A stretch of DNA of 64,000 bases from Pseudomonas kuykendallii (GCF_900106975.1 NZ_FNNU01000005.1:186001-250000); one strand, 5' to 3'. Shown: positions 19,860 through 31,156, counted from the first letter of the stretch. The notes: generated by a model from the letters alone, not told the origin. Made by a program: numbers and translations.

Positions 19860-20360
19860 TCAGGCAAGCACGCCGATGGCCGCCTGGTAGTTCGGCTCCT
19901 GGCCGATCTCCGGAACCAGCTCGCTGTGCAGCACCTGGTCGTTCTCATCCAGCACCACCACCGCGCGAGTCGCGAGGCCCGCCATCGGACCGCTGGCGAT
20001 GGCGACGCCGTAGTCGCGGAGGAACGCCTGGCCGCGCAGGGTCGACAGGTTGACCACGTTCTCCAGCCCTTCGGCGCCGCAGAAGCGCTTCTGCGCGAAC
20101 GGCAGGTCGGCGGAGATGCACAGCACCACGGTGTTGTTCAGCTTGCTGGCCTCGGCGTTGAACTTGCGTACCGAGGTGGCGCAGGTAGGCGTATCGACGC
20201 TGGGGAAGATGTTCAGCACCTTGCGTTTGCCTGCGAAGGCTTCGAGGGTCACGTCGGCGAGGTCGCCATTGACCAGGCTGAATGTGGGCGCGGCCTGGCC
20301 GACCTTCGGCAGTTCGCCGTCGATGTCCACGGGGCTGCCGCGGCGGGTCACTTGGGGCAT
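19860..20360 (-). CDS. tpx: Thiol peroxidase, atypical 2-Cys peroxiredoxin
   Basis: 166-residue Tpx. The peroxidatic Cys60 is in [10 protein letters not shown] and the resolving Cys94 in AQKRFC, with the family-typical 33-residue spacing. It reduces H2O2 and alkyl hydroperoxides in the periplasm or cytoplasm using thioredoxin. Single-gene unit with its own terminator, transcribed in the same direction as the mux operon. Confidence 0.96.
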   Translation of the reverse strand: MPQVTRRGSPVDIDGELPKVGQAAPTFSLVNGDLADVTLEAFAGKRKVLNIFPSVDTPTCATSVRKFNAEASKLNNTVVLCISADLPFAQKRFCGAEGLENVVNLSTLRGQAFLRDYGVAIASGPMAGLATRAVVVLDENDQVLHSELVPEIGQEPNYQAAIGVLA

Positions 20361-20471
20361 GGGAGGTTTCCTTCTTGTGGGGAGGATGGAGCGTTCAGTA
20401 AATCATGCCCGCGCGCGAATGTGGCAGGTCGCGCTGCCGGGAAAGCGTCCGCTTTCGCCTGTTTTCAGCCG

Positions 20472-21386
20472 TCAGCGGTCAGGCCCTGCCATCCAGTCGG
20501 GCTGCTCGAACAGCTCCACCAGCCAGTCGACGAACACCCTCACCCGCCGCGACAGCTGGCGATGCGGCGGGTAGACCACGCTCAGCGGGTACACCGGCGG
20601 GCGGCAATCGGCGAGGACTTCCACCAGGCTGCCGGCGCGCAGTTGTTCGGTGACGTGGTAGACCGGCACCTGGATAAGGCCCAATCCTGCTTCGCAGGCG
20701 GCGACGTAGGCATCCGCCCCGTTCACCGCGATCTGCGCCGGCAGACGCCGCGTCTGCGTTGCGCCGGCGACCTGGAACTCCAGCTCGAAGCGCTGGCCGC
20801 TGGAGCCGATGAAGTCGATGGCGCGATGATCGTCGAGTTGCGCCAAGGTGCGCGGCACGCCACGGGCGGTGAGGTACGCCGGGCTGGCGCAGGTGACTTG
20901 CGTCAGCTGCGTCACCGGCCGGGCCACCAGCCCCGGGTCCAGCGGCGCACCGCCGCGCAGCACGCAGTCAACGCCTTCGCGGATGAGGTCGAGGGTGCGG
21001 TCCGAGGTGCCCACTTCCAGCTCGATCTGCGGGTAGCGGCTGCAGAACGCCGGGATTCGCGGGATCACCACCAGCCGCGCCAGCGAATGCGACAGGTCGA
21101 TGCGCAGCTTGCCTCGGGGGTTGCGCCGCGCCTCGGAAAACGAACCCTCGGCGTCGTCCAGATCCGCCAGCAGGCGCACGCAGCGCTCGTAGAACTCGGC
21201 GCCATCCACGGTCGGGCTGACCTGGCGGGTGGTGCGCTGCAGCAGTTGCACGCCGAGGTGGCTCTCCAGTTGCCTGATCAGTTGGCTGCTGGACGCCGGA
21301 GCCAGCCCGAGGCTTTCGCCGGCACGGCCGAAGGCGCCCATCTCGACGATGCGAGTGAACAGCTGCATCGCGAGAAAGCGGTCCAT
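20472..21386 (-). CDS. LysR-family regulator, divergent to an aldo/keto reductase
   Basis: 304 residues. The N-terminal HTH (GAFGRAGESLGLAPASSSQLIRQLE, about 16-40) is followed by RTTRQVSPTVDGAEFYERC, characteristic of the CrgA/DsdC-like clade. The effector domain spans 90-295. It is transcribed away from the aldo/keto reductase at 21496, and a dyad in the spacer suggests that it controls itself and the reductase. Ligand unknown. Confidence 0.86.
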   Translation of the reverse strand: MDRFLAMQLFTRIVEMGAFGRAGESLGLAPASSSQLIRQLESHLGVQLLQRTTRQVSPTVDGAEFYERCVRLLADLDDAEGSFSEARRNPRGKLRIDLSHSLARLVVIPRIPAFCSRYPQIELEVGTSDRTLDLIREGVDCVLRGGAPLDPGLVARPVTQLTQVTCASPAYLTARGVPRTLAQLDDHRAIDFIGSSGQRFELEFQVAGATQTRRLPAQIAVNGADAYVAACEAGLGLIQVPVYHVTEQLRAGSLVEVLADCRPPVYPLSVVYPPHRQLSRRVRVFVDWLVELFEQPDWMAGPDR

Positions 21387-21394
21387 TACCCATC

Positions 21395-21419
21395 CACTAT
21401 GTAGAAATTACGAATAGTG
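21395..21419. promoter_or_regulatory. Candidate LysR operator
   Basis: CACTAT and ATAGTG form an inverted repeat 13 bp apart between the divergent LysR and aldo/keto reductase genes, 9 bp upstream of the LysR start. It contains the T-N11-A core expected for LysR boxes. Confidence 0.5.
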
Positions 21420-21495
21420 AATACGTTTTCGGCAGGTTTATCCAGCCAGGAGTGAGGCAGACACTGGACCGACATTTCCCACGGAGAACCCCTCA

Positions 21496-22491
<996 letters not shown>

Positions 22492-22517
22492 ATGGCGTCC
22501 TGGACGCACGTGTCCAA

Positions 22518-25500
22518 TCAGAAATCGCGCTTGTAGAACAGGTCCAGCGAGCTGGCCAGCCCGCTGGCGACTTCGAGGTACAGCCGCCTGGTCAGTTCGT
22601 AACGCAGCGCCACGGTGTTCGCCGGCTCGAACACGCCGACGCCGTAGCGCAGGCTGAGGCGATCGGTGAGGCTGCCGCTGGCCACCACGCTGGTGGTGTT
22701 GCCGGTGCCTTCGGTGTCGAGCTGGAAGTTCTCGATGCCAAGGTTGCGCGCCAGGCCGCCGGTAATCGAGGCGCTCTGCGCCAGGCCCAGACCGAGCGCG
22801 GCTTCGGCGAGCATGTTGCTGTCGCCACTGTCACCGCCCAGCGGACGCCCGAGCACCAGGTAGGACAGCGCCTGCTCCTGGCTCATCGCCGGTTCGGAGA
22901 ACACCTCGCTGCGCGGCGCCGAGGCACTGCCGGTGAGGCGGATGCCGGCGGTGACATCGTCGACCACGCGCACCGCCTCCACGTCGAGATAGGGCTGGTC
23001 GATCGGCCCGGTGAACAGCAGGCGCGCGCGGCGGATGGTCAGGCGCTGGCCGTAGGCGCGGTAGCGGCCCTTGTTCAGGCTCAGCTCGCCCCGCGTGTCG
23101 AGGTTGTCGCCAACGTGTATCTGCCCCGCCAGTTCGGCATTCAGGCCAAAGCCGCTGAAGGTCAGCTTGTCTTCGCCGACCGCCACGTCGACGTTCATCC
23201 GCAGCGCCGGCGATGCGCCCTTGACCGGCGCATCCGCGCCGACGATTTCGGCGTCCGCCGATACCTTCACGGTGGACGGCGGCAGCTCGCGAACGATGAT
23301 GCTGCCGCGGGGCACCCGCACCTTGCCACGGAGCGCCAGTTGCTCGCCATCGAAGGCGACCTGCAGGTCGGGCGCCACTTCCAGATCGGCATAGGGCGCC
23401 ACCGATACCGGCAGACGATCGCCCCGAATGCGCAGGTCGAGGTCCAGCGCACGGCTCCAGTCCAGCGATCCGCTGATGCTGCCCTGCCCTTCGCGCCCGG
23501 CACTCCAGTCGCCGCTGAGCTGCAGGTTCTCGCCGGCGATCAGCGCCTGGGCCTGGAGGTTCTCCAGGCGCGTCGGCAGCTCCGCCCCGGACACGTGGCC
23601 GCCGCGCAGTTGCAGGCGACCGTCGATGCGCGGCTCCTGCAGATCGCCGGACAAGGTGCCGGAACCGTCCAGATAGCCTTCCAGGCGCTCGACCATGGGC
23701 ACGAACGGCCGCGCCACCGACAGGTCGAGGCCACTGAGGGAAAACTCTCCGCGCAGCGGTTTGTTTGCCGCCCGAGGGTCGATGCGTGCGTGCAGCGAAA
23801 GCTCGCCCAAGGGCCCGCCGGCAAAACTCACCTGGGTGTCTACCCGGCTGGGTTGCAGTTGGCTGTCCAGGCTCAGCTGCCGGTAGGGAAAGTCCGCCCA
23901 GTCGTCGCCATCGCGCACGCGCAGGGTGCCATTGCCGGCGTCGACGAGGATGTGGCCGCTGGGGCCGGCAGCCGGCAGGTCGAGCAGCAGGTCAGCGTTC
24001 AGCTTGCCCTTCCAGGCGAAGTCTTCGGGGAGGAACTGCGCCAGCCCCTCGAGGGCGAAATTGCGCAGGTGATAGCGCAGTCTGGGTTCCGGCATCAGCC
24101 GCTGTTCCTCGCCGCACAGGCTGGCGTCGCCATAGGCCCAGCAGTGCGCGCCCAGCTCCAGGCGGCCATCGGCGCGACGTTCCAGGCGTGCGGGCGTGCG
24201 CAGCGTCCAGGTCTGGCCGCCGGCGGCGACTTCGCCTTTGCCGAGCTGGCCGCGCCAGTGCCAACCCTTCGTCCCATCGCCATCCAGGCGCCCGGACAGG
24301 CCAAGCGCGGTACGCAGCAGCGGGCCGACCAGGCTCAGGTCGAGGCGCTGATCCTTGCGATCGCCCTGCCCGGTCAGGCGCAGATCGCCCAGCGCGGTGT
24401 CGCCGGAGTGGATATCGCGGGCGTTCAGCGTCAGCGTGCCGCGCTGCGCCGCATCGAGCGTCGCCGCCAGATCCAGCGCGGCCAGGCGGCGGTCGCCGAA
24501 CGACAGCGTCTGCCCCTTCAGCGCCAATTGGCCTTGGGGGGCGGCGAGGCTGCCGGCCAGGTCGAGCGTGCCGTTCAGAGCGCCCTGCAGCTCGGGCCAC
24601 AGCTGGCCCAGACGCGGCAGATCGAGCGCAAGTTGCCCCTGCAAGCGTTGATCCAGCTGACCCTTGCCGCGTACCTGGTTGTCGCCCACACGCAGGTCGA
24701 GGTTGGCCAGGTTCCAGCGCTCGCCGGCGCCCTCCGCGGCGAGTTGCAGCCGGGTCGTCTGCCCGCGCAGCCGGCCGTCCAGTCGCAGCTCGGCGTTCAG
24801 TGCCAGTTCGCCATTCGTCAGGCTGCCTTCGCTGCGCAGCGGGCCGGCCAGGCTACCGGGCAGCTCGGCGAGCCAGTAGGACGGATCGAACCGGTCGAGC
24901 TGCAGCGCCGCCTTCCAGGCGATGCCCTCGGCGAAGCCGAGGTTCAACTGCCCTTCGGCGTTGCCCTGCCCGGCCACCAGGCGCAGTGAAGGCAAATTCA
25001 GCTGTTCGAGGTCGCCGCTCAGCGGGCTGCTGAGGCTGAAGGGCCCCGCCGGCCCCAGCAGCTCGGCGGCGAAATTGCCCAGGTAACTGCCGTTGTCGTA
25101 ATGCAGATCGCCCTTGAAGGTCTTCAGCGCGACCGGCGGTTCGTCGATCTCGGCATACAGCCGGCGCCAGGGGAAATCCTGCCAGTCGATGTGCGTGTCG
25201 GCGATCAGCCCTTCGCGCCAGTCCAATTCGCCCGTCAGCGCCAGGCGCTGCTCCGCGCTCGCGGTGAGGTCGAGCGCCTCGATACGCGCGCCTTCGGCGG
25301 TGACCCGGCCGCTCAGGCCTAGGCTCATCGGCCGCTCCTGCGCCGGCAGCCGGGCGTTGCCGAGCACCCGGTAACCGTCGGACAGATCGCCTTCGGCGGT
25401 CAGCTCCAGCTCCTCGAGGGTCAGGGTGTCCGGCAACTCTTCGTTGGCCTTGAAACGCGGCACCACCAGCCGCAACCGGGCCGGAAGGTGCTCAATCAGC

Positions 25501-26192
25501 GGGCTCACCCGCCCGTCCAGCCGGCCCTGCAGGTAGCCGTTGCTGTCGGCGTGCAGGCTTAGTTCACGTTGCAGGTCGCCATCGACGGTGATCGCCAGCG
25601 TCCACGGCTGCTCACCCGGTGCCGGCAGCGACAGCGAGCCCTCGGCCTTCAGCGACCAGTCGCCGGTGGGCGTGAGCAGGCCTTGCAGGTGCAGGGAAAG
25701 TGCATCGCGCTGCACGCTCAGCGAGTCGATGCGCAGCCCCTCGCCGGTCCATTGCCCGGCCAGACGCAGGCCGCGCAATTCTTCCTGTCCGTCCAGCAGC
25801 AGGCTGCCGATCTGAACCTCGCCCAGACGCAGGGACAGCGGCAGGCTGATGTCCGGCAATCCACCCGGGCCTTCTTCGTCGTCTGTGGACGGCGGCAAGG
25901 CGAGGATCACCTGCCCGGCGACCACCCGGTCCAGGCACAACGTCAGGCGCAGCAGGCAGCCCGGCGACCAGTCCAGCTGCGGTGCGACCAGCTCCACGCG
26001 CCGTTCGCCCTGCGTCCACACCAACCGCTCGGCTCGCCAGGCCCCGCCGAGCCGGCCGTTGAAGCCCTGCACCTGCAAGCCCGGCACCTGCGCCAGCGCC
26101 CAGCGGCTGCCGGCCTGGCTGCCGAGCAGCAGCGTCAGGCCCAGCACCGGGAGCAGCACCAGGGCGAGCACTCCCCAGCCGACGCGCCTCAC
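22518..26192 (-). CDS. tamB: TamB, inner-membrane-anchored bridge of the TAM complex
   Basis: 1,224-residue AsmA/TamB-like protein. A single N-terminal helix (VLALVLLPVLGLTLLLG) anchors it, the body is a long repetitive beta-rich stretch spanning the periplasm, and the C-terminal DUF490 domain ends in aromatic Phe (FYKRDF), as in proteins that dock into a BamA-like barrel. It couples with TamA for outer-membrane protein assembly and is implicated in lipid transport. It overlaps tamA by 4 bp, so the pair is co-translated. Convergent with the aldo/keto reductase. Confidence 0.94.
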   Translation of the reverse strand: MRRVGWGVLALVLLPVLGLTLLLGSQAGSRWALAQVPGLQVQGFNGRLGGAWRAERLVWTQGERRVELVAPQLDWSPGCLLRLTLCLDRVVAGQVILALPPSTDDEEGPGGLPDISLPLSLRLGEVQIGSLLLDGQEELRGLRLAGQWTGEGLRIDSLSVQRDALSLHLQGLLTPTGDWSLKAEGSLSLPAPGEQPWTLAITVDGDLQRELSLHADSNGYLQGRLDGRVSPLIEHLPARLRLVVPRFKANEELPDTLTLEELELTAEGDLSDGYRVLGNARLPAQERPMSLGLSGRVTAEGARIEALDLTASAEQRLALTGELDWREGLIADTHIDWQDFPWRRLYAEIDEPPVALKTFKGDLHYDNGSYLGNFAAELLGPAGPFSLSSPLSGDLEQLNLPSLRLVAGQGNAEGQLNLGFAEGIAWKAALQLDRFDPSYWLAELPGSLAGPLRSEGSLTNGELALNAELRLDGRLRGQTTRLQLAAEGAGERWNLANLDLRVGDNQVRGKGQLDQRLQGQLALDLPRLGQLWPELQGALNGTLDLAGSLAAPQGQLALKGQTLSFGDRRLAALDLAATLDAAQRGTLTLNARDIHSGDTALGDLRLTGQGDRKDQRLDLSLVGPLLRTALGLSGRLDGDGTKGWHWRGQLGKGEVAAGGQTWTLRTPARLERRADGRLELGAHCWAYGDASLCGEEQRLMPEPRLRYHLRNFALEGLAQFLPEDFAWKGKLNADLLLDLPAAGPSGHILVDAGNGTLRVRDGDDWADFPYRQLSLDSQLQPSRVDTQVSFAGGPLGELSLHARIDPRAANKPLRGEFSLSGLDLSVARPFVPMVERLEGYLDGSGTLSGDLQEPRIDGRLQLRGGHVSGAELPTRLENLQAQALIAGENLQLSGDWSAGREGQGSISGSLDWSRALDLDLRIRGDRLPVSVAPYADLEVAPDLQVAFDGEQLALRGKVRVPRGSIIVRELPPSTVKVSADAEIVGADAPVKGASPALRMNVDVAVGEDKLTFSGFGLNAELAGQIHVGDNLDTRGELSLNKGRYRAYGQRLTIRRARLLFTGPIDQPYLDVEAVRVVDDVTAGIRLTGSASAPRSEVFSEPAMSQEQALSYLVLGRPLGGDSGDSNMLAEAALGLGLAQSASITGGLARNLGIENFQLDTEGTGNTTSVVASGSLTDRLSLRYGVGVFEPANTVALRYELTRRLYLEVASGLASSLDLFYKRDF

Positions 26193-27919
26193 AGCTCGGG
26201 GCCCATGGAAAAGTGCAGGCGCACGCCGCCGTCGCCGTCCAGCGGATGCGCGAGGTCGACGCGCAACGGCCCCACCGGCGAGACCCAGCGCACGCCGAAG
26301 CCGACGCCGGTCTTCAGCGACGGCAGCTCAAGCGATGAGAACGCGTTGCCCTGGTCGACGAAGGTCGCGATGCGCCAGCGATCGGCGATCGCGTACTGGT
26401 ACTCGAGGCTGCCGGCGATCATGTAGCGACCGCCGATGCGGTCGCCGTCGGAGTTTTCCGGCGAGAGCATCTGGTAGTCGTAGCCGCGCACGGTCTGGTC
26501 GCCACCGGCGAAGAAGCGCAGCGACGGCGGAATCGCCTTGTATTCGTCGGTGTAGTTGCCGCCCAGTTGCAGACGCCCAAGGAAACGGTGCTTGTCCGCC
26601 AGCGTGGTCAGGCCCTTGATCGCCCCTTCGACATGCACCAGGTCGGCGTCCGACAACAACCCGTCCTTGGCCGCCGACACATCGAACTGCAGGCGATAGC
26701 CGTGGCTGGGATCGAGGCGGTTGTTGCTGCGCAGCAGCGAGTAGCTGGCGCCTGGCATCAGCAGCGTGCTCAGCCCGGAGTCGTCGCCCAGGCGGTATTC
26801 CTCGCGTTGCCACTTCACCGAGAGCACGCGCGTCCAGCCGCTCGGTCGCAGGCTGTGCCATTCCGGGCCGATTGTGAGCAGGCGGCTCAGCGAGTCGGTG
26901 TCGGCCAGCTCCTCGTACTGATAGCCGGCGGCCAGGCGCAGTTTGTCGGTCAGGGGCGCCTGGCCCGGAATGTCGTACCACAGGCCGACGTTCTGCCGCG
27001 GCGCCGAAAGCTCCAGCTCGGCGCCGTAGCTGTGTCCCTGCGGGTTCACCCAGTGGCGCGTCCAGTTGATCTTGCCGCGCGGGCCGACGTCAGTGGAGTA
27101 GCCAAGGCCCACGCCGAAGGTGCGCGGCTTGCGCGTGGTCAGCCGTACATCCACCGGGATCTGCTCGTCGCGTGCCTGCTCGGGCGCGGCGTCGACGCGC
27201 ACGGCATCGAAATAGCCGCTGGTCTGCAGCGCCTGGTTCAGCTCGGCGATCAGTTCGGAGTCGTAGGGATCGCCTCGTTTGAACGGCACCAGGCGTTGCA
27301 ACAGGTCCTCGGACAGCGGCGCATCGCCGCCGAACTTGACCGCGCCGAGCCGGTAACGCGGGCCGCTGTCGTAGATCAGTTCGATATCGGCGAAGCCCTC
27401 GCGCGGGTCGATCAGCAGCTTCTGCCGGATGAAGCGGCCGCTGAAGAAACCGAAGCGCGACGCCTGGTTCTCGATGAGCTTCTTCGCGTCTTCGTAATGG
27501 CCGTGGTCGAGTATCGCGCCGGGCTTGAGCATCTCGCGGTCGGGCGAGCGAAAGCTGGCCAGCTGCGCGGCCGGGCCTTCGATGCGGACGCTGACGTTGC
27601 GCAGTCGCACCGGCTCGCCCGGCTGCACGGTGAGCACCAGGCGCGGCGGCTGGCGTTGGTCGACTTCGCTGTCGATCTGCGCGTTGTAGTAGCCAAGGGC
27701 TTGCGCGGCCTGCTGTGCCTGGGTTTCGGCGACCCGCGTGAGCTGTTCCAGCGCCTGCCGGTCACGGCCTTCCAGGCTGCCGACATAGCCCTGGATATTG
27801 CCGCGAAGCTTCGCGTTGTTCGGCTGCACGCGCACGTCCAGCTGCTCCTGCGCCAGCACCGAAGTGCTGAGCAGCGAGCAGAACGATAGGCAGAAGCTGA
27901 AGCTGGATCGGGACATCAT
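26189..27919 (-). CDS. tamA: TamA, outer-membrane Omp85 barrel of the TAM complex
   Basis: About 576 residues. A signal peptide (FSFCLSFCSLLSTSVLA|QEQ) is followed by three POTRA domains (about 25-270) and a 16-strand barrel with the family motif VRGYDYQ (lid loop 6) and a C-terminal aromatic-rich strand. Two adjacent ATGs (27919, 27916) fit the signal peptide; an upstream extension to 27958 would spoil it. It works with TamB in export and assembly of autotransporters and other outer-membrane proteins. Confidence 0.94.
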   Translation of the reverse strand: MMSRSSFSFCLSFCSLLSTSVLAQEQLDVRVQPNNAKLRGNIQGYVGSLEGRDRQALEQLTRVAETQAQQAAQALGYYNAQIDSEVDQRQPPRLVLTVQPGEPVRLRNVSVRIEGPAAQLASFRSPDREMLKPGAILDHGHYEDAKKLIENQASRFGFFSGRFIRQKLLIDPREGFADIELIYDSGPRYRLGAVKFGGDAPLSEDLLQRLVPFKRGDPYDSELIAELNQALQTSGYFDAVRVDAAPEQARDEQIPVDVRLTTRKPRTFGVGLGYSTDVGPRGKINWTRHWVNPQGHSYGAELELSAPRQNVGLWYDIPGQAPLTDKLRLAAGYQYEELADTDSLSRLLTIGPEWHSLRPSGWTRVLSVKWQREEYRLGDDSGLSTLLMPGASYSLLRSNNRLDPSHGYRLQFDVSAAKDGLLSDADLVHVEGAIKGLTTLADKHRFLGRLQLGGNYTDEYKAIPPSLRFFAGGDQTVRGYDYQMLSPENSDGDRIGGRYMIAGSLEYQYAIADRWRIATFVDQGNAFSSLELPSLKTGVGFGVRWVSPVGPLRVDLAHPLDGDGGVRLHFSMGPEL

Positions 27920-27983
27920 GGGCCGGATGCTACCATGCAAGCGGGCTCGATCCGGCAACCCTTGGTCGCGCTAACCCCTCGAA

Positions 27984-28667
27984 TTATCGAAGATTTTCCC
28001 CTGTCGGGAAATCCGGGGCGCCGTCGTGCGCGGCGACCGGAGCGTTCGCATGGAGGAAGACGTGCTCGCGAATCGGCCCGATCGCCACTTCGCCGATCTC
28101 CTGGTAACCCTGGCGCCGATAGAACTCCAGATAGCGGGTGTTGCCGGTATCCAGCACCACGCCTTGCGACGCGCTGTCCCCGGCGCACCAGGCGTGCACG
28201 GCCTCGAGCATCTGCTCGCCGTAGTGCAGGCCCTGGCAGCGCGGATGGATGCCGATCAGCGGCAAGACGTGGAACGGGCCGGGCGGCAGGCAGGCCAGCA
28301 CGGCCGCGTGGTAGTCGAGGTAACGCTGGGTGCAGCGCAATCCGGTGGTCAGCAGCATGCGCATGCGCCACACCCAGCTCTCGGTGATCTCCAGCCGGCG
28401 TTGCGGCGGCGCGATCAGCGCGACACCGATCAGCCTGTCCTCCACCAGCAGGCCGATCGCCGGCAGGTCCTCACTGAAATGCTGATTCACCAGTTCGCGA
28501 ACGGTGGCGCGCACGCGATGGTCGTAGCCCGGCCGCTCGGCTTCGAACAGGTAGGCGAAGGTGGGTTCGTGGCGATAGGCCTGGTACAGCAGCGAGCGCG
28601 CCTCGCGCGCGTAGCCGCTGTCGAGGAAGCGCGTCGTGGCGGGCGCGGCGGGTTGAGTTGCGGGCAT
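27984..28667 (-). CDS. GNAT-family N-acetyltransferase
   Basis: 227 residues. The acetyl-CoA binding region is LPLIGIHPRCQGLHYGEQMLE (R/QxxGxG/A type loop, about 141-160), followed by VLDTGNTRYLEFYRRQGYQEIGE, the usual beta5-alpha4 end of GNAT enzymes. It lies between tamA and xthA, the same place as a GNAT gene in P. aeruginosa. Substrate unknown. Confidence 0.85.
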   Translation of the reverse strand: MPATQPAAPATTRFLDSGYAREARSLLYQAYRHEPTFAYLFEAERPGYDHRVRATVRELVNQHFSEDLPAIGLLVEDRLIGVALIAPPQRRLEITESWVWRMRMLLTTGLRCTQRYLDYHAAVLACLPPGPFHVLPLIGIHPRCQGLHYGEQMLEAVHAWCAGDSASQGVVLDTGNTRYLEFYRRQGYQEIGEVAIGPIREHVFLHANAPVAAHDGAPDFPTGENLR

Positions 28668-28794
28668 GGCGATCGACCTCTCTAGTTATGGTTATGGGTC
28701 TTCGCTGACGTTAGCAGCGTCATGGGCGGGCCGCCAGCGCTGGCTGGCGCGGCGCCGGATGGGCTAGCATCGGGGTTTTACTAGGAGTCCCGCG

Positions 28795-29607
28795 ATGAAA
28801 GTCGTTTCCTTCAATATCAACGGCCTGCGCGCACGTCCTCACCAACTGGCGGCATTGGTCGAAAAACATCGCCCGGACATCATTGGCCTGCAGGAAACCA
28901 AGGTCTCCGACGACCAGTTCCCCTTCGCCGAAGTCGAGGCGCTGGGTTACCACGTGCATTTCCACGGGCAGAAAGGTCATTACGGAGTTGCGCTGATGTC
29001 CCTGGCGAAGCCGCTGGAGGTGTTCAAGGGCTTCCCCGGCGATGACGAGGAATCCCAGCGGCGCTGGATCGGCGGCACCTTCGCCGATGCGGACGGCCAG
29101 CTGGTCCATGTGTTCAACGGTTACTTCCCCCAGGGCGAAAGTCGCGACCATCCGGTGAAGTTCCCGGCCAAGACGCGTTTCTATGCCGACCTGCAGCGCC
29201 TGCTTGAGGAGCGCTTCCAGCCCGACCATCGCCTGCTGGTGATGGGCGACTTCAACATCTCGCCGCAGGATTGCGACATCGGCATCGGTGCCGACAACGC
29301 CAGGCGCTGGTTGCGTACCGGCAAGTGCAGCTTCCTGCCCGAGGAGCGCGAGTGGCTCGAGAAGCTAAAGAGCTGGGGGCTGGCGGATACCTTCAGATTG
29401 CAGAATCCGACCGTGGAAGACCGCTTCAGCTGGTTCGACTACCGCAGCCGCGGTTTCGAGGACGAACCCAAGCGCGGCCTGCGCATCGACCTGATCATGG
29501 CTTCCAGGCCGCTGCAGGAACGCATCCTCGCCACCGGCGTCGACTATGAGTTGCGCGCGATGGAGAAGCCTTCCGACCACGCGCCGGTGTGGCTCGAACT
29601 GAGCTGA
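28795..29607 (+). CDS. xthA: Exodeoxyribonuclease III (AP endonuclease)
   Basis: 270-residue exonuclease III. Metal and catalytic residues are in place: Asn7 (FNINGLR), Glu34 (GLQETK), GDFN around 151-153 and the terminal [10 protein letters not shown] histidine. It incises abasic sites and removes 3' blocking groups in base excision repair. AGGAG lies just before the ATG. Single gene, divergent from the GNAT gene. Confidence 0.97.
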   Translation: MKVVSFNINGLRARPHQLAALVEKHRPDIIGLQETKVSDDQFPFAEVEALGYHVHFHGQKGHYGVALMSLAKPLEVFKGFPGDDEESQRRWIGGTFADADGQLVHVFNGYFPQGESRDHPVKFPAKTRFYADLQRLLEERFQPDHRLLVMGDFNISPQDCDIGIGADNARRWLRTGKCSFLPEEREWLEKLKSWGLADTFRLQNPTVEDRFSWFDYRSRGFEDEPKRGLRIDLIMASRPLQERILATGVDYELRAMEKPSDHAPVWLELS

Positions 29608-29688
29608 CCGGTTTTTTTCGGCTGTCATATGGGCGACATGCAACTGACTTAGTCTGCCGGCACCTCCTCTCCAACAGGTGCCTGCCGC

Positions 29689-31068
29689 ATGTCCAACGTG
29701 TCCGATCACGAAGCCGATACCTGGAGCCGCGTGCTCGGCATGCTGATCCTCGGCTTCGTCTGCTACGCCCTGCCCTGGTCGGTGTTCGCTGCCTTGCCGA
29801 TCCCCGAGGGCAACGCCCCGCTCCTGCGCATCCAGGGCTCCAATACCATCGGTGCGCGCCTGGCGCCGGCGCTGGTCGAAGGGCTGATGCGCCAGCAGGG
29901 TCTGCTCATGGTGCGCAGCCAGCCCGGCCCGGCGGATAACGAGCAGCGCATATCGGCGCGCACTGCCGAGGGCCGCGAAGTGCACGTGGACATCGCCGCC
30001 CACGGCTCCAGCACGGGGTTCGTCGCCCTTCAACAAGGCCGCGCCGAGCTGGCCGCCTCGTCCCGACCGATCAAGGACAGCGAAGTCGCCGCACTCGCCG
30101 AACTGGGCGACCTGCGCAGCCGCTCCGCGGAACAGGTGATCGGTATCGACGGCCTGGCGATCCTCGTACATCCCGACAACGGTCTGAAAAGCCTGACCAG
30201 CGAGCAACTGGCGAAGGTGTTCGCCGGCGAGATTCGTGACTGGGCGGCCCTCGGTGGCAAGGCCGGAGCGATCCATCTGTATGCGCGGGACGACAAGTCC
30301 GGCACCTTCGATACCTTCAAGGAACTGGTGCTGGTCGCCAGCGGCAAGGCCCTGGCGCCGGACGCCGCGCGTTTCGAATCCAGCGACCGGCTCTCCGAGA
30401 CCGTCGCCGGTGATCCGCAGGGCATCGGTTTCGCCGGACTGGCCTCGGTGGGCAGGGCCAAGACGCTGGCGATTTCCGCCGGAGAGTCGCAAGCCATGGA
30501 ACCCTCGGTCAGCCTGATCGCCACCGAGGACTATCCGCTCTCGCGTCGGTTGTTCCTTTACAACGCCCCGGAGGAGAACAACCCCTGGGTGCTGGCGCTG
30601 GTCGCCTTCGCCCACAGCGCCGCGGGGCAGGCGATTGTCGCTAAGGTAGGGTTCGTCGCCCAGGACGTGCGTGCCATGCAGGTCGCCGCCGCGCCGGCCA
30701 TGCCTGCGGAGTATTTCCAGCTGGCCAGCGAAGCCCAGCGCCTGTCGGTGAATTTCCGTTTCCAGTACGGCAGTGCCCGGCTGGACAACAAGGCCCAGCG
30801 GGACATCGATCGCGTTACCGACTACCTGCGACAGAACGACAAACTCTACAAACGCACGGTGCTGGTCGGCTTCGCGGACGACAAGGTCGACCCGCAACGC
30901 GCCTCGCTGCTGTCCAAACTGCGCGCCATGGCGGTGCGCCGCGAACTGTCGAAGGCAGGCGTGATCTTCCGCGACGTCACCGGCCTCGGTGACGAAATGC
31001 CGGTGGCCGCCAACAGTGCAGACGAGGGACGTATCAAGAACCGTCGTGTGGAAGTCTGGGTTTACTGA
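29689..31068 (+). CDS. PstS-like phosphate-binding domain fused to an OmpA-type peptidoglycan-binding domain
   Basis: 459 residues. An N-terminal hydrophobic segment (VLGMLILGFVCYALPWSVFA) looks like a signal or anchor. Residues about 40-320 match a PBP-like phosphate-binding domain: IQGSNTIGARLAPALVEGL, SSRPIKDSE, DGLAILVHPDNGL, DKSGTFDTFKELV. Residues about 340-459 form an OmpA-like domain with FQYGSARLDNKAQRDIDRV, the diaminopimelate-binding Asp/Arg positions in VGFAD and GRIKNRRVEVWVY. It probably sits in the periplasm, tethered to the wall. No pst transport genes are adjacent, so a sensory or matrix role is as plausible as phosphate uptake. Confidence 0.88.
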   Translation: MSNVSDHEADTWSRVLGMLILGFVCYALPWSVFAALPIPEGNAPLLRIQGSNTIGARLAPALVEGLMRQQGLLMVRSQPGPADNEQRISARTAEGREVHVDIAAHGSSTGFVALQQGRAELAASSRPIKDSEVAALAELGDLRSRSAEQVIGIDGLAILVHPDNGLKSLTSEQLAKVFAGEIRDWAALGGKAGAIHLYARDDKSGTFDTFKELVLVASGKALAPDAARFESSDRLSETVAGDPQGIGFAGLASVGRAKTLAISAGESQAMEPSVSLIATEDYPLSRRLFLYNAPEENNPWVLALVAFAHSAAGQAIVAKVGFVAQDVRAMQVAAAPAMPAEYFQLASEAQRLSVNFRFQYGSARLDNKAQRDIDRVTDYLRQNDKLYKRTVLVGFADDKVDPQRASLLSKLRAMAVRRELSKAGVIFRDVTGLGDEMPVAANSADEGRIKNRRVEVWVY

Positions 31069-31156
31069 GGCGCGACCGATTCAACCCGCTGTTCGGATCG
31101 CGTAGTCTTCCGCCCATCGCGCCATCTGCTGCGCGACAGGGAATCGGAATCCGCTC

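Noticed and set aside
30846..31037. Other small antisense frames near the PstS-OmpA fusion gene
   Set aside because: They lie wholly within well-supported coding sequence on the other strand and have no initiation signals.
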